Positions 1 through 7,491 of a stretch of 9,524 bases of DNA are shown in pieces; position 1 is the first letter of the stretch; each line of letters starts with the position of its first letter. The notes under the pieces were generated by a model. The model ran no database searches and was not told the DNA's origin. It worked only from the letters and a program-made list of their open reading frames with translations. The position numbers and the translations under genes are program-made. Source of the DNA: Candidatus Solibacter sp. (GTDB lineage: Bacteria > Acidobacteriota > Terriglobia > Bryobacterales > Bryobacteraceae); contig JADGNT010000136.1 of the NCBI GenBank assembly GCA_017883345.1, positions 1 to 9,524 on the forward strand, written 5' to 3'.

Positions 1-1
1 T

Positions 2-868
2 GGCTACTACGGGGGCTACTTCACGCCCTACCCGTCGTACGCGAACCCCACACTCTGGTTGACCGACTACCTGATTGGATCGGTGTTAGAGCACGCTTAC
101 GAGTCGCGGACCGACAGCGCCGGTTTCGCCCCTGCCGGCCAGGTCGGCATGACACCGGATGTGAAGCAGGCGGTGGCGGATGAAGTCCGCCGGCAGCTCG
201 ATCTGGAGAGGTCCGAAGGCCAATCGCAGAATGCGGCCTACGGCGACGTTCCGCCCATGTTTGCCGACGGCGCCCGTCATGTCTTTGTGGTGTCCGATCC
301 CCTGGAGGTGAGTTCCAGCGGTGGACAGTGCATGATCACCGAAGGCGACGTGCTGCAACTCTACGGAGCACCGAGCCCGACCGCGGTTACCGCGGATGTC
401 GTAGTACTGGCCAGCAAGGGTATGGACTGCCGCCGGGGTAGCATTGCTTCAGTGCCAATCCAGGACTTGCAGGAAATGCAGAACGATATGCGGGCCACCA
501 TCGACCAGGGCCTGGCGGACTTCCAGGCAAAGCACGGTCAGAGTGGACTGCCCGCCTTGCCTCCCTCGGACACGGGCGTGGTGAATGCGTCTTTTGCCGC
601 CAGCGTGGCTCCCGATGCCAACGTCGCCACCGAACTTACTCAGGTGGCGCAGGAGGCCGGCCGGTCGGAGCAGGATGTGGTGAATCAGGCGAACGCTACG
701 GGAGGTTCCAATGGGCCTGTGACCATCTCCTTAGGCCAGACAATCGAGGAGGTGGTCTCGATCCTGAGCCAACCTGAGAAGGTGGTTGATCTCGGAGCCA
801 AGAAAATCTACGTGTACAAGGACATGAAAATCACCTTCACGGATGGGAGGGTAAGCGACGTTCAGTAA
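2..868 (+). CDS. Hypothetical exported-type protein with C-terminal BamE/SmpA-like motif, 5' end missing
   Basis: The reading frame is open from the first full codon at position 2 to a TAA at 866-868, giving 288 visible residues with the N-terminus outside the window. A TTG at position 59 lies inside the frame, has no ribosome site, and is not taken as the start, because the upstream codons encode a coherent Gly/Tyr/Pro-rich stretch (GYYGGYFTPYPSYANP). The middle part (visible residues about 80-150) looks like a small beta domain with two cysteines (C110, C143) that could form a disulfide. A helical, Gln-rich stretch follows, then an Ala/Ser-rich linker. The last 45 residues, beginning near GQTIEEVVSILSQPEKV, resemble the SmpA/BamE-type fold, in which a helix packs on a short sheet (YVYKDMKITFTDGRV). 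I do not recognise a specific function. The composition and the possible disulfide suggest an envelope location, but no signal peptide can be checked here. Confidence 0.8.
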   Translation, partial: GYYGGYFTPYPSYANPTLWLTDYLIGSVLEHAYESRTDSAGFAPAGQVGMTPDVKQAVADEVRRQLDLERSEGQSQNAAYGDVPPMFADGARHVFVVSDPLEVSSSGGQCMITEGDVLQLYGAPSPTAVTADVVVLASKGMDCRRGSIASVPIQDLQEMQNDMRATIDQGLADFQAKHGQSGLPALPPSDTGVVNASFAASVAPDANVATELTQVAQEAGRSEQDVVNQANATGGSNGPVTISLGQTIEEVVSILSQPEKVVDLGAKKIYVYKDMKITFTDGRVSDVQ

Positions 869-920
869 GTGACGGCCATTCAGCACCGGACGATCCAATT
901 GGCGCCAGTGGGTTTCCGGT

Positions 921-2966
921 CTATCCGGCTGCCAAATCCGAGCTCACGCCCCGGCGCCGGCCTCGCCATCCGAAGGCGATTGCCACCAGTAGTGCCGTCA
1001 GGCTCATGGCGCGGGTGACGACTCTCTCTTTGCCGCCCGTGTAGCGCAGCGAGATCTCGCAAGGTCCACTGCACTCCGTCTCAATCACCATTTGCCCGAG
1101 GGCATCTCCCCGCACCGTCTGGCGCCGGCCATTTGCCCAGGCCTCCCAGCCTGGTTCGTAGGTAACCTGTACGGCAATCACCTGCCCGCGATCCACGGTG
1201 GCGCGAATCTCCGCTTCGCTCATGCCCTTCCATTGAAATGTGGCGAGCGGATAGGTGGGATCGTCCAGCGCTGCCACGTAGGGCTCCACCGGCGCAATAT
1301 CCAAACCATGGATCGGGGTCCGGGTCACGATGGCGGAAGCTGGAATCACGTGCGCCAACGACGGGGAGCGGCTGGGCACCTCATAGATGGCGTCGCCACG
1401 GTCGCGCCAAAGCAACGGCAGGACCCCGTCGAATTTGTGTGGATGAACGAATGGTTTGAAATAGTCGCTACTCTCCGGTCCGGGCACGGAAATGGCGTGT
1501 GCGCCGAAGGCCTTCAGCCAGAAGATGGAGTACTCGGCATCGCGGTCGCCGGCGTTCATGCCGGTGTAAACGGTGTAGCCGACGATGGGAATGAACGTGT
1601 TGACGGTGTGTTGATTGTGCCCGCCGGTCACCTGCGGGTTATCGGTGAAAACGTTATATAAGAAGGAGCCGGAGCCGGAAACGAAGGCCCGATCGCCGGG
1701 GCGGTTTTGGTCGAGCCACTTGGCAATCCTGTACTCACTCAGTTGACCTGGTTCGACCGAACGAATGAGATTCCGCGCGTAGACTACCGAATGGACGATT
1801 TGTAGTGCTAGCCCGGCGCCGGCAACCGCAACCACCGCAATACGCACACGGGCCGGACAGCGGTCCAGGATTGCCGCCCCGGCGAAAACGATGGCGAGGA
1901 GCAGGGCCAGATCCATCTCCAGTTCGTAGCGATGGGGCTGGGGGAGCACCGCGATGTCCCAGAGGGACCAAGTCATCACGATCGCGGTGGGGACGTAGCC
2001 AAAGAGCGCGAAGAACTGCAGGTGCGAGGAGGCTTGATACCGGCGCATCGCAAACCACAAGAGCAGAAAGCCGGCGCCAATCGTGGCCAACGCCACCCAG
2101 GAAGCCGTCTTGTATCGGAAATCGCCGGCCGTGGTAAAGGAATTCGCGCGAATCGCACGAATCATGGCGGGGCTCAACCAGGGAGAGATCCAGGCATAAC
2201 TCACGATACCAATGGCGGCCGCGGTTAACGGTCGATTCCACCATGGGCGCCCGGGGAAGGCCATCAGCCAGCACAGCAGTGCAACCGGCAGTATGACGAT
2301 GCCGAACGCATTGCTGAGAACCACGCAGGCCGCCAGCACCCCTGCCAGAATCTTCCACTTCACTTCCCGTGTAGTGAGGGCGCGGGAGAAGCAGACGATG
2401 GCGACCGGCAGCAGCGCCAGCCCCGTGGTGTGCGGCGACTCCCCATAGAAAACCAGCACCTGCAGGCGCCGCAGGTTCAGCGCGCCGCCCCCATCCGAAG
2501 CGAAGATGGGCACCATCAGGGAGGAAACGGAGACGCACGAGTAGGCCAGCGCCGCCATCCAACTCACCATCAGTCTCCGGCTAAGTTCCAGCGCCATCCA
2601 GAACCCGCAGACAGCGGTGCAGACGTAGATGGCCGCCGTCACGATGTGGAACGATCTGGCGGCCGAAAGGCCACTCAACAGAGTGAACGCTGCCACGATC
2701 CAATGCGTGAACGGCAGATAGGCAACCTCAAAAGGCATACCCACGTTCCAAAACGGCCACCAACTCCACTGGCCGGGATATTTAGCCATGATGCGGGGTA
2801 TCGCGATGAACGTGCCTTCTATGGATCCGTTGTAGGCCGAATACTCCACGCCGAACAGCGTCGCCGCGATGGCGATGTTGACTACCAACAGCGAGAGGGC
2901 ACACAGCAGTACTGGCAACCTTCCCGGCCGCGGGGTATCCAGGGACTTGGCGGGTTCACCGTTCAC
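921..2966 (-). CDS. Multi-pass GT-C-like membrane protein (YfhO / PTPS-related type)
   Basis: This 681-residue integral membrane protein starts at a GTG (2966-2964) with an AGGAG 8 bases upstream and ends at TAG. Hydrophobic segments lie near residues 18-40, 105-127, 133-155, 180-195, 205-235, 247-268, 288-306, 317-335, 350-366, 375-397 and 652-667. A large soluble region (about 400-650) sits before the final helix. The first loop carries acidic residues ([14 protein letters not shown]41 and E50), which is where GT-C glycosyltransferases keep a catalytic acid. The C-terminal soluble part has a [11 protein letters not shown]...G...I.LRY pattern like the end of YfhO-family proteins. The established part is the resemblance to GT-C/YfhO/6-pyruvoyl-tetrahydropterin-synthase-related membrane proteins. 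The inferred part is that it transfers a sugar from a lipid-linked donor on the outer face of the inner membrane. Its start overlaps the upstream flavoprotein stop (GTGA), so the two are probably made together. Donor and acceptor cannot be read from sequence. Confidence 0.75.
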   Translation of the reverse strand: MNGEPAKSLDTPRPGRLPVLLCALSLLVVNIAIAATLFGVEYSAYNGSIEGTFIAIPRIMAKYPGQWSWWPFWNVGMPFEVAYLPFTHWIVAAFTLLSGLSAARSFHIVTAAIYVCTAVCGFWMALELSRRLMVSWMAALAYSCVSVSSLMVPIFASDGGGALNLRRLQVLVFYGESPHTTGLALLPVAIVCFSRALTTREVKWKILAGVLAACVVLSNAFGIVILPVALLCWLMAFPGRPWWNRPLTAAAIGIVSYAWISPWLSPAMIRAIRANSFTTAGDFRYKTASWVALATIGAGFLLLWFAMRRYQASSHLQFFALFGYVPTAIVMTWSLWDIAVLPQPHRYELEMDLALLLAIVFAGAAILDRCPARVRIAVVAVAGAGLALQIVHSVVYARNLIRSVEPGQLSEYRIAKWLDQNRPGDRAFVSGSGSFLYNVFTDNPQVTGGHNQHTVNTFIPIVGYTVYTGMNAGDRDAEYSIFWLKAFGAHAISVPGPESSDYFKPFVHPHKFDGVLPLLWRDRGDAIYEVPSRSPSLAHVIPASAIVTRTPIHGLDIAPVEPYVAALDDPTYPLATFQWKGMSEAEIRATVDRGQVIAVQVTYEPGWEAWANGRRQTVRGDALGQMVIETECSGPCEISLRYTGGKERVVTRAMSLTALLVAIAFGWRGRRRGVSSDLAAG

Positions 2967-4564
2967 TCCGGGAACTCCTCTTTCTCGTGATAGTCCATTT
3001 CCGTATTGACTTCCCAGAGTGCGGACCGGTCCACGTGCCCGGCTATGATGCCGTCCACCGCCATCATAGCGGTCAACATGGAATGGTCCTGATTGTTGTA
3101 GCGATGCATGCCATTGCGGCCGATCAGAAACAGATTGGCGTAGCGGTCCACATATTCGCGGATTTCGGAGAAGCGGTTGTAGGTGCCGAAATATGCGGGG
3201 TAAGTCTTGTCCATGCGCAGGACCGTGGCATCGAGCACCTGGGAGGCTTCCACGATGCCGATCCGGCTAAGTTCGGCGGTGGCCAGCGCGATCATGCGCT
3301 CATCGGAGAGGCTCCAGATTTCGTCGGACTGGTTGCAGAAATACTCCAGGCCCAGCCACACGGTGGCCGGATCGGCCACCAGATAGGGGCTCCAGTTATT
3401 GAATACCTGGAGGCGGCCGAGGAGCACGTCCGGCTCCTGAATGTAGATCCAGTTATCGCGGATCAACTGCTTTCCCTGGGGCGTTTCATCGTGGATGCGG
3501 AGCGAGCGGACCAGCAGGCCGACGGTGAGGAAGTCGCGGTAAACCAGACCGTCCGACACGTCGAGCACGTTTTGGGGAGGCGCCACATCGAACGACCGCA
3601 TGATCTCCTGCACGGGGGCGGTGGAAAAGAAGTAGTCGCCCTCGAATGATTCGGTTTTGCCGGTTGTACCGGTGGCTTCCACGGACTTGACGCGGCAGCC
3701 ATCGGTCACCATCCGTTCCGCGCGATAGCCGGTGTGGATCTCGCCGCCGCCTTCCCGAATACGGCGGGCCACTTCCTCCCACATCTGCCCGGGCCCGAAT
3801 TTCGGGTACAGAAACTGGTCGATGAGCGAAGTCTGGGTATCCTTCTGCCGGATATCGCCGCTACGGCGCTGGCATACCTTCTTGAGGGCGTGGAGCAGCG
3901 CCGACCGGATGGAAACTCCTTTGATACGTTGCGCGCCCCATTGCGCACTGATCTGGTTGCAGGGCACGCCCCAGACCTTTTCCGTGTAGGACTTGAAAAA
4001 CGTGAGATACAACTCCCGGCCGAAGCGGTTGGTCAGGAACTGCTCCAGAGTCTCCTCGGGTTCTACGGGGAACAACACACTTCGAAGGTAGCTCACGCCG
4101 ATCTTGCACGTGCGCCAGAGGCCGAGTTTCAGCAAGGTGTCCCAGGTGAGCGCGATGGGGTATTCGAAGAAGCGGCGCAGGTAATAGATGCGGGACTTGC
4201 GCGGCCGCAGCAACATGACGCGGTCCGCCGCGGCTGGCCCGGCTGGCCCGGCGGGCGCGGCGGAAGGCGGAACCGGCCGGCGCATGCCGTGGTAGCCGAT
4301 GGTCGGGGCACTGTCGCCAAGCGGCGCGAGCGGCAGCATCTTGAGCCACCAATCCATCACGCGATCGGACTTGGAAAAGAATCGATGTCCGCCGATGTCG
4401 ATCCGGTTGCCCTTGTAGTTGACGGTGCGTGCGATTCCGCCTAGGGAATCGCTCTTTTCAAGAACGATCGGCTGAATGCCGGCGCGAGTCAGCAACTCGT
4501 ATGCCGCCGTCAACCCGGCGGGACCAGCCCCGATAATGATCGCGCGTTGTTGCCCCATTGCCAC
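2963..4564 (-). CDS. FAD-dependent oxidoreductase, amine-oxidase / UDP-galactopyranose-mutase-like
   Basis: This 533-residue flavoprotein has an N-terminal Rossmann dinucleotide site ([17 protein letters not shown], residues 9-25), then the acidic end of the second strand ([10 protein letters not shown], 34-43) and a [10 protein letters not shown] motif (58-67) typical of the NAD(P)/FAD-dependent oxidoreductases related to protoporphyrinogen oxidase and UDP-galactopyranose mutase. The C-terminal FAD-contact segment is [19 protein letters not shown] (478-496). The translated start is GTG at 4564; an in-frame ATG at 4558 (residue 3) is an equally possible start, and the AGGGG overlapping the preceding stop codon does not decide between them. 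The gene lies 15 bases after the cyclophilin gene and overlaps the membrane-protein gene by 4 bases. In many bacteria relatives of this family sit beside sugar-transfer membrane proteins, so a role in modifying a lipid-linked or nucleotide sugar is inferred. The substrate is unknown. A short Ala/Pro/Gly insertion at residues 101-113 is unusual. A carotenoid or porphyrin role is possible but has no support from the neighbours. Confidence 0.85.
   Translation of the reverse strand: MAMGQQRAIIIGAGPAGLTAAYELLTRAGIQPIVLEKSDSLGGIARTVNYKGNRIDIGGHRFFSKSDRVMDWWLKMLPLAPLGDSAPTIGYHGMRRPVPPSAAPAGPAGPAAADRVMLLRPRKSRIYYLRRFFEYPIALTWDTLLKLGLWRTCKIGVSYLRSVLFPVEPEETLEQFLTNRFGRELYLTFFKSYTEKVWGVPCNQISAQWGAQRIKGVSIRSALLHALKKVCQRRSGDIRQKDTQTSLIDQFLYPKFGPGQMWEEVARRIREGGGEIHTGYRAERMVTDGCRVKSVEATGTTGKTESFEGDYFFSTAPVQEIMRSFDVAPPQNVLDVSDGLVYRDFLTVGLLVRSLRIHDETPQGKQLIRDNWIYIQEPDVLLGRLQVFNNWSPYLVADPATVWLGLEYFCNQSDEIWSLSDERMIALATAELSRIGIVEASQVLDATVLRMDKTYPAYFGTYNRFSEIREYVDRYANLFLIGRNGMHRYNNQDHSMLTAMMAVDGIIAGHVDRSALWEVNTEMDYHEKEEFPE
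4232..4249. repeat. 9-bp tandem direct repeat inside the flavoprotein gene
   Basis: Two exact adjacent copies of GGCTGGCCC on the plus strand encode the repeated Pro-Ala-Gly part of a low-complexity segment (residues about 101-113) in the flavoprotein. The repeat keeps the frame and looks like replication slippage in GC-rich DNA. Confidence 0.8.
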
Positions 4565-4579
4565 AATGCCGCCGCACCC

Positions 4580-5650
4580 CTACTGCGGATCGATTACCGC
4601 CTCGACGATTTCCAGGCGGCGTCTGGGACTTTCGCCATCCACTGCTTCCTTCTCGAACGCGTCGAGCACTTCCATGCCCTCCACGATCCGGCCGAACGCG
4701 GAGTATTTTCCGTCCAGGTGGGGCGCCGGGCCGAGCATCAGGAAGAACGACGTGCTGGCCGAATCCGGATCGTCGGCGCGCGCCATGGAGACGATGCCGC
4801 GCACGTGCTTCACCTCGCCAGAGAACTCGCCCTTGAGCGTGCGCACCCAGCGGTCGGCCGGGTGGGCGGCGCCGTTGGGGCGTGTGTTCCCCATGCCGCC
4901 CTGCACCACGAAATCCTTCACCATTCGATGGAACGCCGTGCCGTTGAACCAGCCGGTGGCGGTGAGCATTAGGAAATTGCGCACGTGGTTGGGCGCCCAA
5001 TCCGGCTCCATCTTGATCTTGATGGTCCCGAGCGTGGTCTTCACGGTGACCGTGCGGCGCAGTTCGTCGGGCGTGGCGCTGACGAACGGCTCCACCTTCT
5101 TCTTCTCGATGGTCACCTTGAGAATGCGCACCGGCTTCTCGGCGAAGCCATCGGCGGCGGCGGGCGATTGCGAAATCTTCTCCACCACGTCCATGCCTTC
5201 GTTGACGCGCCCGAAGGCGGAGAACTTGCCATCCAACGGCGGCTGCGGCGAGATGCATACGAAGAACTGCGCGCCGTCGCTATCCGCCTTGCCCGGAATG
5301 CTGACCGTGGAGACCACGCCGCGCTCGTGCTTGAGGTCGCTGAATTCGCCAGCCAGTTGATTGAGCCCGCCCGAGCCCCACAGCTTGCGCGGCGTCTTGG
5401 CATCTTTGAGCAGCGGGTCGCCACCCTGGATGATGCCGTAGGACACCACGCGATGGAAGGCGCTGCCGTCGTAGAACCCCTGGCGCGCGAGCGTCAGGAA
5501 GTGCTCCACGTGCTTGGGCGCTTTTTCGGGCGCAAACGCAAAGCGGAACGTGCCGAGGTCGGTGGTGACCACCGCTTCCAGATCGTTGGCAGGTTGCCCC
5601 AGCGCGGCGGCCATCGGGCAGAGGAGAAGGGCGAATAGAGGGGAACGCAT
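4580..5650 (-). CDS. Periplasmic peptidyl-prolyl cis-trans isomerase with two tandem cyclophilin domains
   Basis: This 356-residue protein catalyses proline cis-trans isomerisation during folding of exported proteins (known for the family). The ATG at 5650-5648 is followed by a short signal peptide (MRSPLFALLLCPMAAALG, probable cleavage near residue 18-19), so it should act in the periplasm. Two complete cyclophilin domains follow, at residues about 24-182 and 202-354, whereas most bacterial cyclophilins have one domain of about 165-190 residues. Domain 1 keeps FHR (65-67), QGGD (75-78) and QFF (128-130). Domain 2 keeps FHR (240-242), QGG (250-252) and FF (302-303), but the Gln before FF is Ser301. 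At the position of human CypA Trp121, domain 1 has Pro138 and domain 2 has His311. At the CypA Ala-Asn pair, domain 1 has Val-Ser (116-117) and domain 2 has Ala-Arg (290-291). The arginine of the active site is present in both. It is the first gene of the minus-strand unit, and a large palindrome ends 13 bases before its start codon. A GAGG next to the ATG is closer than ideal for a ribosome site. Confidence 0.93.
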   Translation of the reverse strand: MRSPLFALLLCPMAAALGQPANDLEAVVTTDLGTFRFAFAPEKAPKHVEHFLTLARQGFYDGSAFHRVVSYGIIQGGDPLLKDAKTPRKLWGSGGLNQLAGEFSDLKHERGVVSTVSIPGKADSDGAQFFVCISPQPPLDGKFSAFGRVNEGMDVVEKISQSPAAADGFAEKPVRILKVTIEKKKVEPFVSATPDELRRTVTVKTTLGTIKIKMEPDWAPNHVRNFLMLTATGWFNGTAFHRMVKDFVVQGGMGNTRPNGAAHPADRWVRTLKGEFSGEVKHVRGIVSMARADDPDSASTSFFLMLGPAPHLDGKYSAFGRIVEGMEVLDAFEKEAVDGESPRRRLEIVEAVIDPQ

Positions 5651-5663
5651 CGCCTCTATCGTA

Positions 5664-5743
5664 AACCCGGGGACAGACCCGACGTTCCCTTAGTTATTTG
5701 CTTTCGAAATCAAATCGGGGAACGTCGGGTCTGTCCCCGGGTT
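5664..5743. repeat. REPIN-like perfect 26-bp inverted repeat
   Basis: Positions 5664-5689 and 5718-5743 are exact reverse complements (26 of 26), with a 28-base centre. The arms contain the GGGGACAGACCC / GGGTCTGTCCCC word seen in dispersed palindromic repeats of several bacterial phyla, often near RAYT (REP-associated tyrosine transposase, IS200/IS605-like) genes. The centre is itself symmetric: ATTTG (5696-5700) pairs with CAAAT (5711-5715) around TTTCGAAA (5702-5709). The inner symmetry is offset by 2 bases from the outer because the left spacer has 6 bases (TTAGTT) and the right only 2. Two inverted REP units make a REPIN. No transposase is in the window, so mobility would be in trans. 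It lies between divergent genes, so a terminator role for them is unlikely. Confidence 0.8.
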
Positions 5744-5771
5744 ACTGGCCGCCGGCACCTGGCAGGTCTGA

Positions 5772-5870
5772 CGCGACGGGAAGATCATGCGTCCGGCGAT
5801 GCGGGTGGCGGAGAGCGAGGGCACGGTGTACTTCGAAGGTCCGGCGGGAAGCTACGAACTGAGAAGGTAA
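5772..5870 (+). pseudogene. Possible C-terminal remnant of a lost gene
   Basis: After an in-frame TGA at 5769-5771, the frame reads 32 codons to a TAA at 5868-5870, ending in a protein-like sequence (AESEGTVYFEGPAGSYELRR). The codon choice is GC-rich in the third position, as in the neighbouring genes. There is no start with a ribosome site other than ATGs at 5787 and 5799, which would give peptides of 27 residues or fewer. It begins only 28 bases after the palindrome. It looks like the tail of a gene whose body was lost, perhaps together with the palindrome's arrival. The family is not recognised, and it could be chance. Confidence 0.3.
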
Positions 5871-5889
5871 CTCCATGCAATCCGGAAAC

Positions 5890-5898
5890 TGGTAAGAT
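5890..5898 (+). promoter_or_regulatory. Possible extended -10 promoter for the secreted-protein pair
   Basis: TGGTAAGAT has the TGn plus TAnnAT form of an extended -10 element. It would give a transcript starting near 5905, about 40 bases before the ATG at 5944 and upstream of the AGGAG at 5935-5939. No good -35 box is visible at the usual distance. This rests on a short match only. Confidence 0.3.
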
Positions 5899-5943
5899 TT
5901 TGCAGGGCAGGCTGAGTCAAGGGGACCCCGGGGTAGGAGCGAT

Positions 5944-7491
5944 ATGCGGTACAGGCGGTTGTTGTTTCTGACGCTGTTCCTGGGCGCCTCGGGTGTGGCC
6001 TTCGCGGCCAACCTGGACGGCAGAATCGTCGAAGACCACACGGGGAATCCGTTGGCCTCCGTGGAAGTGCGCGTATATAAGACCGGCCAGCGGACCTTGG
6101 CCGCCCACCTGGAGACCGATTCCAGCGGCCGCTTCCGCGCGCCGGGGCTGGGTGACGGTGAGTATCGGATCGAGGCGACGAAGGCGAACTTCGTCGGCGC
6201 GACCGTGCGCCTTGCGTCCCTCGCGGGCGGGCTGCTGATCCGCCTGGTGCGCTGCGGCGTGATCACCGGGCAAGTGGTGGACGCGCAGGGCCAGCCGATC
6301 CTCGGAGTGGCGGTCTATGCCATGCCGAAGCCGCTCAACGGGCCGCTGATGCCTTTCAGTGCGCCGGCCGCCGGCAGTTTCACGCGCGTCGACGAGCGCG
6401 GGCAGTACCGCCTGTTTGGTCTGCCGCCGGGCGAGTACGCGGTGGTGGCGGCGTATGGGGCATCGACGTCGATGTTCGGCTCCAGCGGGGGCGCGGAAGT
6501 GCGCAGCGGCATCGGGAGCGGCGTGCAGGTTTATCCCAGCAACCTGCGGCCGCAGTTTTTTGCGGTGACGGGTGGGGAGTTATACCGCAATATCGATTTC
6601 TCCATCGTGCCGGCCGGGCTGCACAACCTGAGCGGGAAAGTCGAACTGCCGGATCCCAAGACCAGATATTGGCTGGCGCTGACGACGGCGGATCAGCCGG
6701 GTCTGGCCACGGCGGTGACCGAGACCAAGCCCGATGGCAGCTTCCGCTTTGAAAGCATACCGGCGGGAGCGTACACGCTGACCGCGTCGGGACCGGTGCG
6801 GGGTTATGGCGGCAAAGCGGTGCTGGGTCCGGAGCCATATTTCGGCCGCAGCCGCGTCAGTGTGGCCGCCGATCTGGAGGGCGTGGCGGTTTCGGTGCAG
6901 AAGGCACGGACGGTCTCCTTCGTGCTGCGATCGGCTCCCGGGCAGCAGGCGGAAGGGGCGTGTCCGGCAAACGCGCAGGTTACACTGACGGCGCTGGATG
7001 ACTTCGCGGCGCGGATCGACCGCACGGGTGAAGTCAATTCCGTCAAGGAGCAGGCGATTGCGGACCTGGCGCCGGCGCGCTACCAGATTGGGGTGAACCG
7101 GCTGGGCGAGTCGTGTTACCTGGCGTCCGACACCGTGCTGGATCTCTCGGCGGGCGGAAAGGATGCGCCGGTGCCCGTGCTGGTGGCGGCGGCGGGTTCG
7201 ATTCGCGGCAAGCTCACCGGCGCGGCCAACGCGCAGGAGTTCGCGGTGGCCCTGATTGCGGCCGACGCGGAGAGCAGCGCGCAGCCGGTGCAGGTGGTGT
7301 TTCCCGACGCCGGAGGGAAGTTCACATTCGGGGGGCTGCGGCCCGGGCGGTATCGCATCGTGACCCAACCGGCGGGCGAGGCTTCCAAAGCGCGCTGGGT
7401 GACCGACCCGTCGCGCATGATCGAAATCCAGATTGTGGCGGGGGCGCCCACCGAGATGGAATTGCCCGCGCCCCAGCGGAGTCAACAATGA
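5944..7491 (+). CDS. Secreted protein of repeated carboxypeptidase-regulatory-like domains (first of pair)
   Basis: This 515-residue protein has a clear signal peptide (MRYRRLLFLTLFLGASGVAFA, cleavage near residue 21) and no other membrane segment. Its start ATG has an AGGAG 4 bases upstream. The rest is a chain of beta-sandwich units of the carboxypeptidase-regulatory-like/Cna-B type. Unit 1 is at residues about 23-101 (DGRIVEDHTGNPLASVEVRV...GRFRAPGLGDGEYRI). Unit 2 is at 105-222 (TGQVVDAQGQPILGVAVYA...GQYRLFGLPPGEYAVVA). Unit 3 is at 227-320 (GSFRFESIPAGAYTLTAS). A divergent unit is at about 326-400, and a last unit at 417-507 (GKFTFGGLRPGRYRIVTQP). The repeated G.[YF]...GL.PG.Y.[VL] turn is the family signature. 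No peptidase or TonB-dependent barrel follows, so the domains stand alone. Such proteins are abundant in Acidobacteriota, with roles not established; adhesion, carbohydrate binding or envelope scaffolding are guesses. Three cysteines (C104, C340, C391) may form a disulfide. The stop overlaps the next gene's start (ATGA). Confidence 0.85.
   Translation: MRYRRLLFLTLFLGASGVAFAANLDGRIVEDHTGNPLASVEVRVYKTGQRTLAAHLETDSSGRFRAPGLGDGEYRIEATKANFVGATVRLASLAGGLLIRLVRCGVITGQVVDAQGQPILGVAVYAMPKPLNGPLMPFSAPAAGSFTRVDERGQYRLFGLPPGEYAVVAAYGASTSMFGSSGGAEVRSGIGSGVQVYPSNLRPQFFAVTGGELYRNIDFSIVPAGLHNLSGKVELPDPKTRYWLALTTADQPGLATAVTETKPDGSFRFESIPAGAYTLTASGPVRGYGGKAVLGPEPYFGRSRVSVAADLEGVAVSVQKARTVSFVLRSAPGQQAEGACPANAQVTLTALDDFAARIDRTGEVNSVKEQAIADLAPARYQIGVNRLGESCYLASDTVLDLSAGGKDAPVPVLVAAAGSIRGKLTGAANAQEFAVALIAADAESSAQPVQVVFPDAGGKFTFGGLRPGRYRIVTQPAGEASKARWVTDPSRMIEIQIVAGAPTEMELPAPQRSQQ

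Noticed and set aside
59..61. TTG as start of the leftmost gene
   Set aside because: The frame continues to the window edge with plausible protein sequence, and no Shine-Dalgarno sequence precedes the TTG.
869..920. Terminator between the convergent genes
   Set aside because: Only short palindromes (CCAATTGG, TGGCGCCA) are present, with no stable stem followed by a T tract.
1735..2562. Minus-strand open frame of 275 codons within the membrane-protein gene
   Set aside because: It is a different frame of the same strand. The overlapping 681-residue frame has clear membrane helices and a coupled start, while this one has random-looking composition.
3734..4444. Plus-strand frame of 236 codons opposite the flavoprotein
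   Set aside because: It lies antisense to conserved FAD motifs and has no recognisable domain or ribosome site.
7113..7487. Upstream extension of the second secreted-protein frame
   Set aside because: The extension reads out of frame through the preceding gene, is Gly/Arg-rich without a signal peptide, and the ATG at 7488 has a good ribosome site and a signal peptide right after it.
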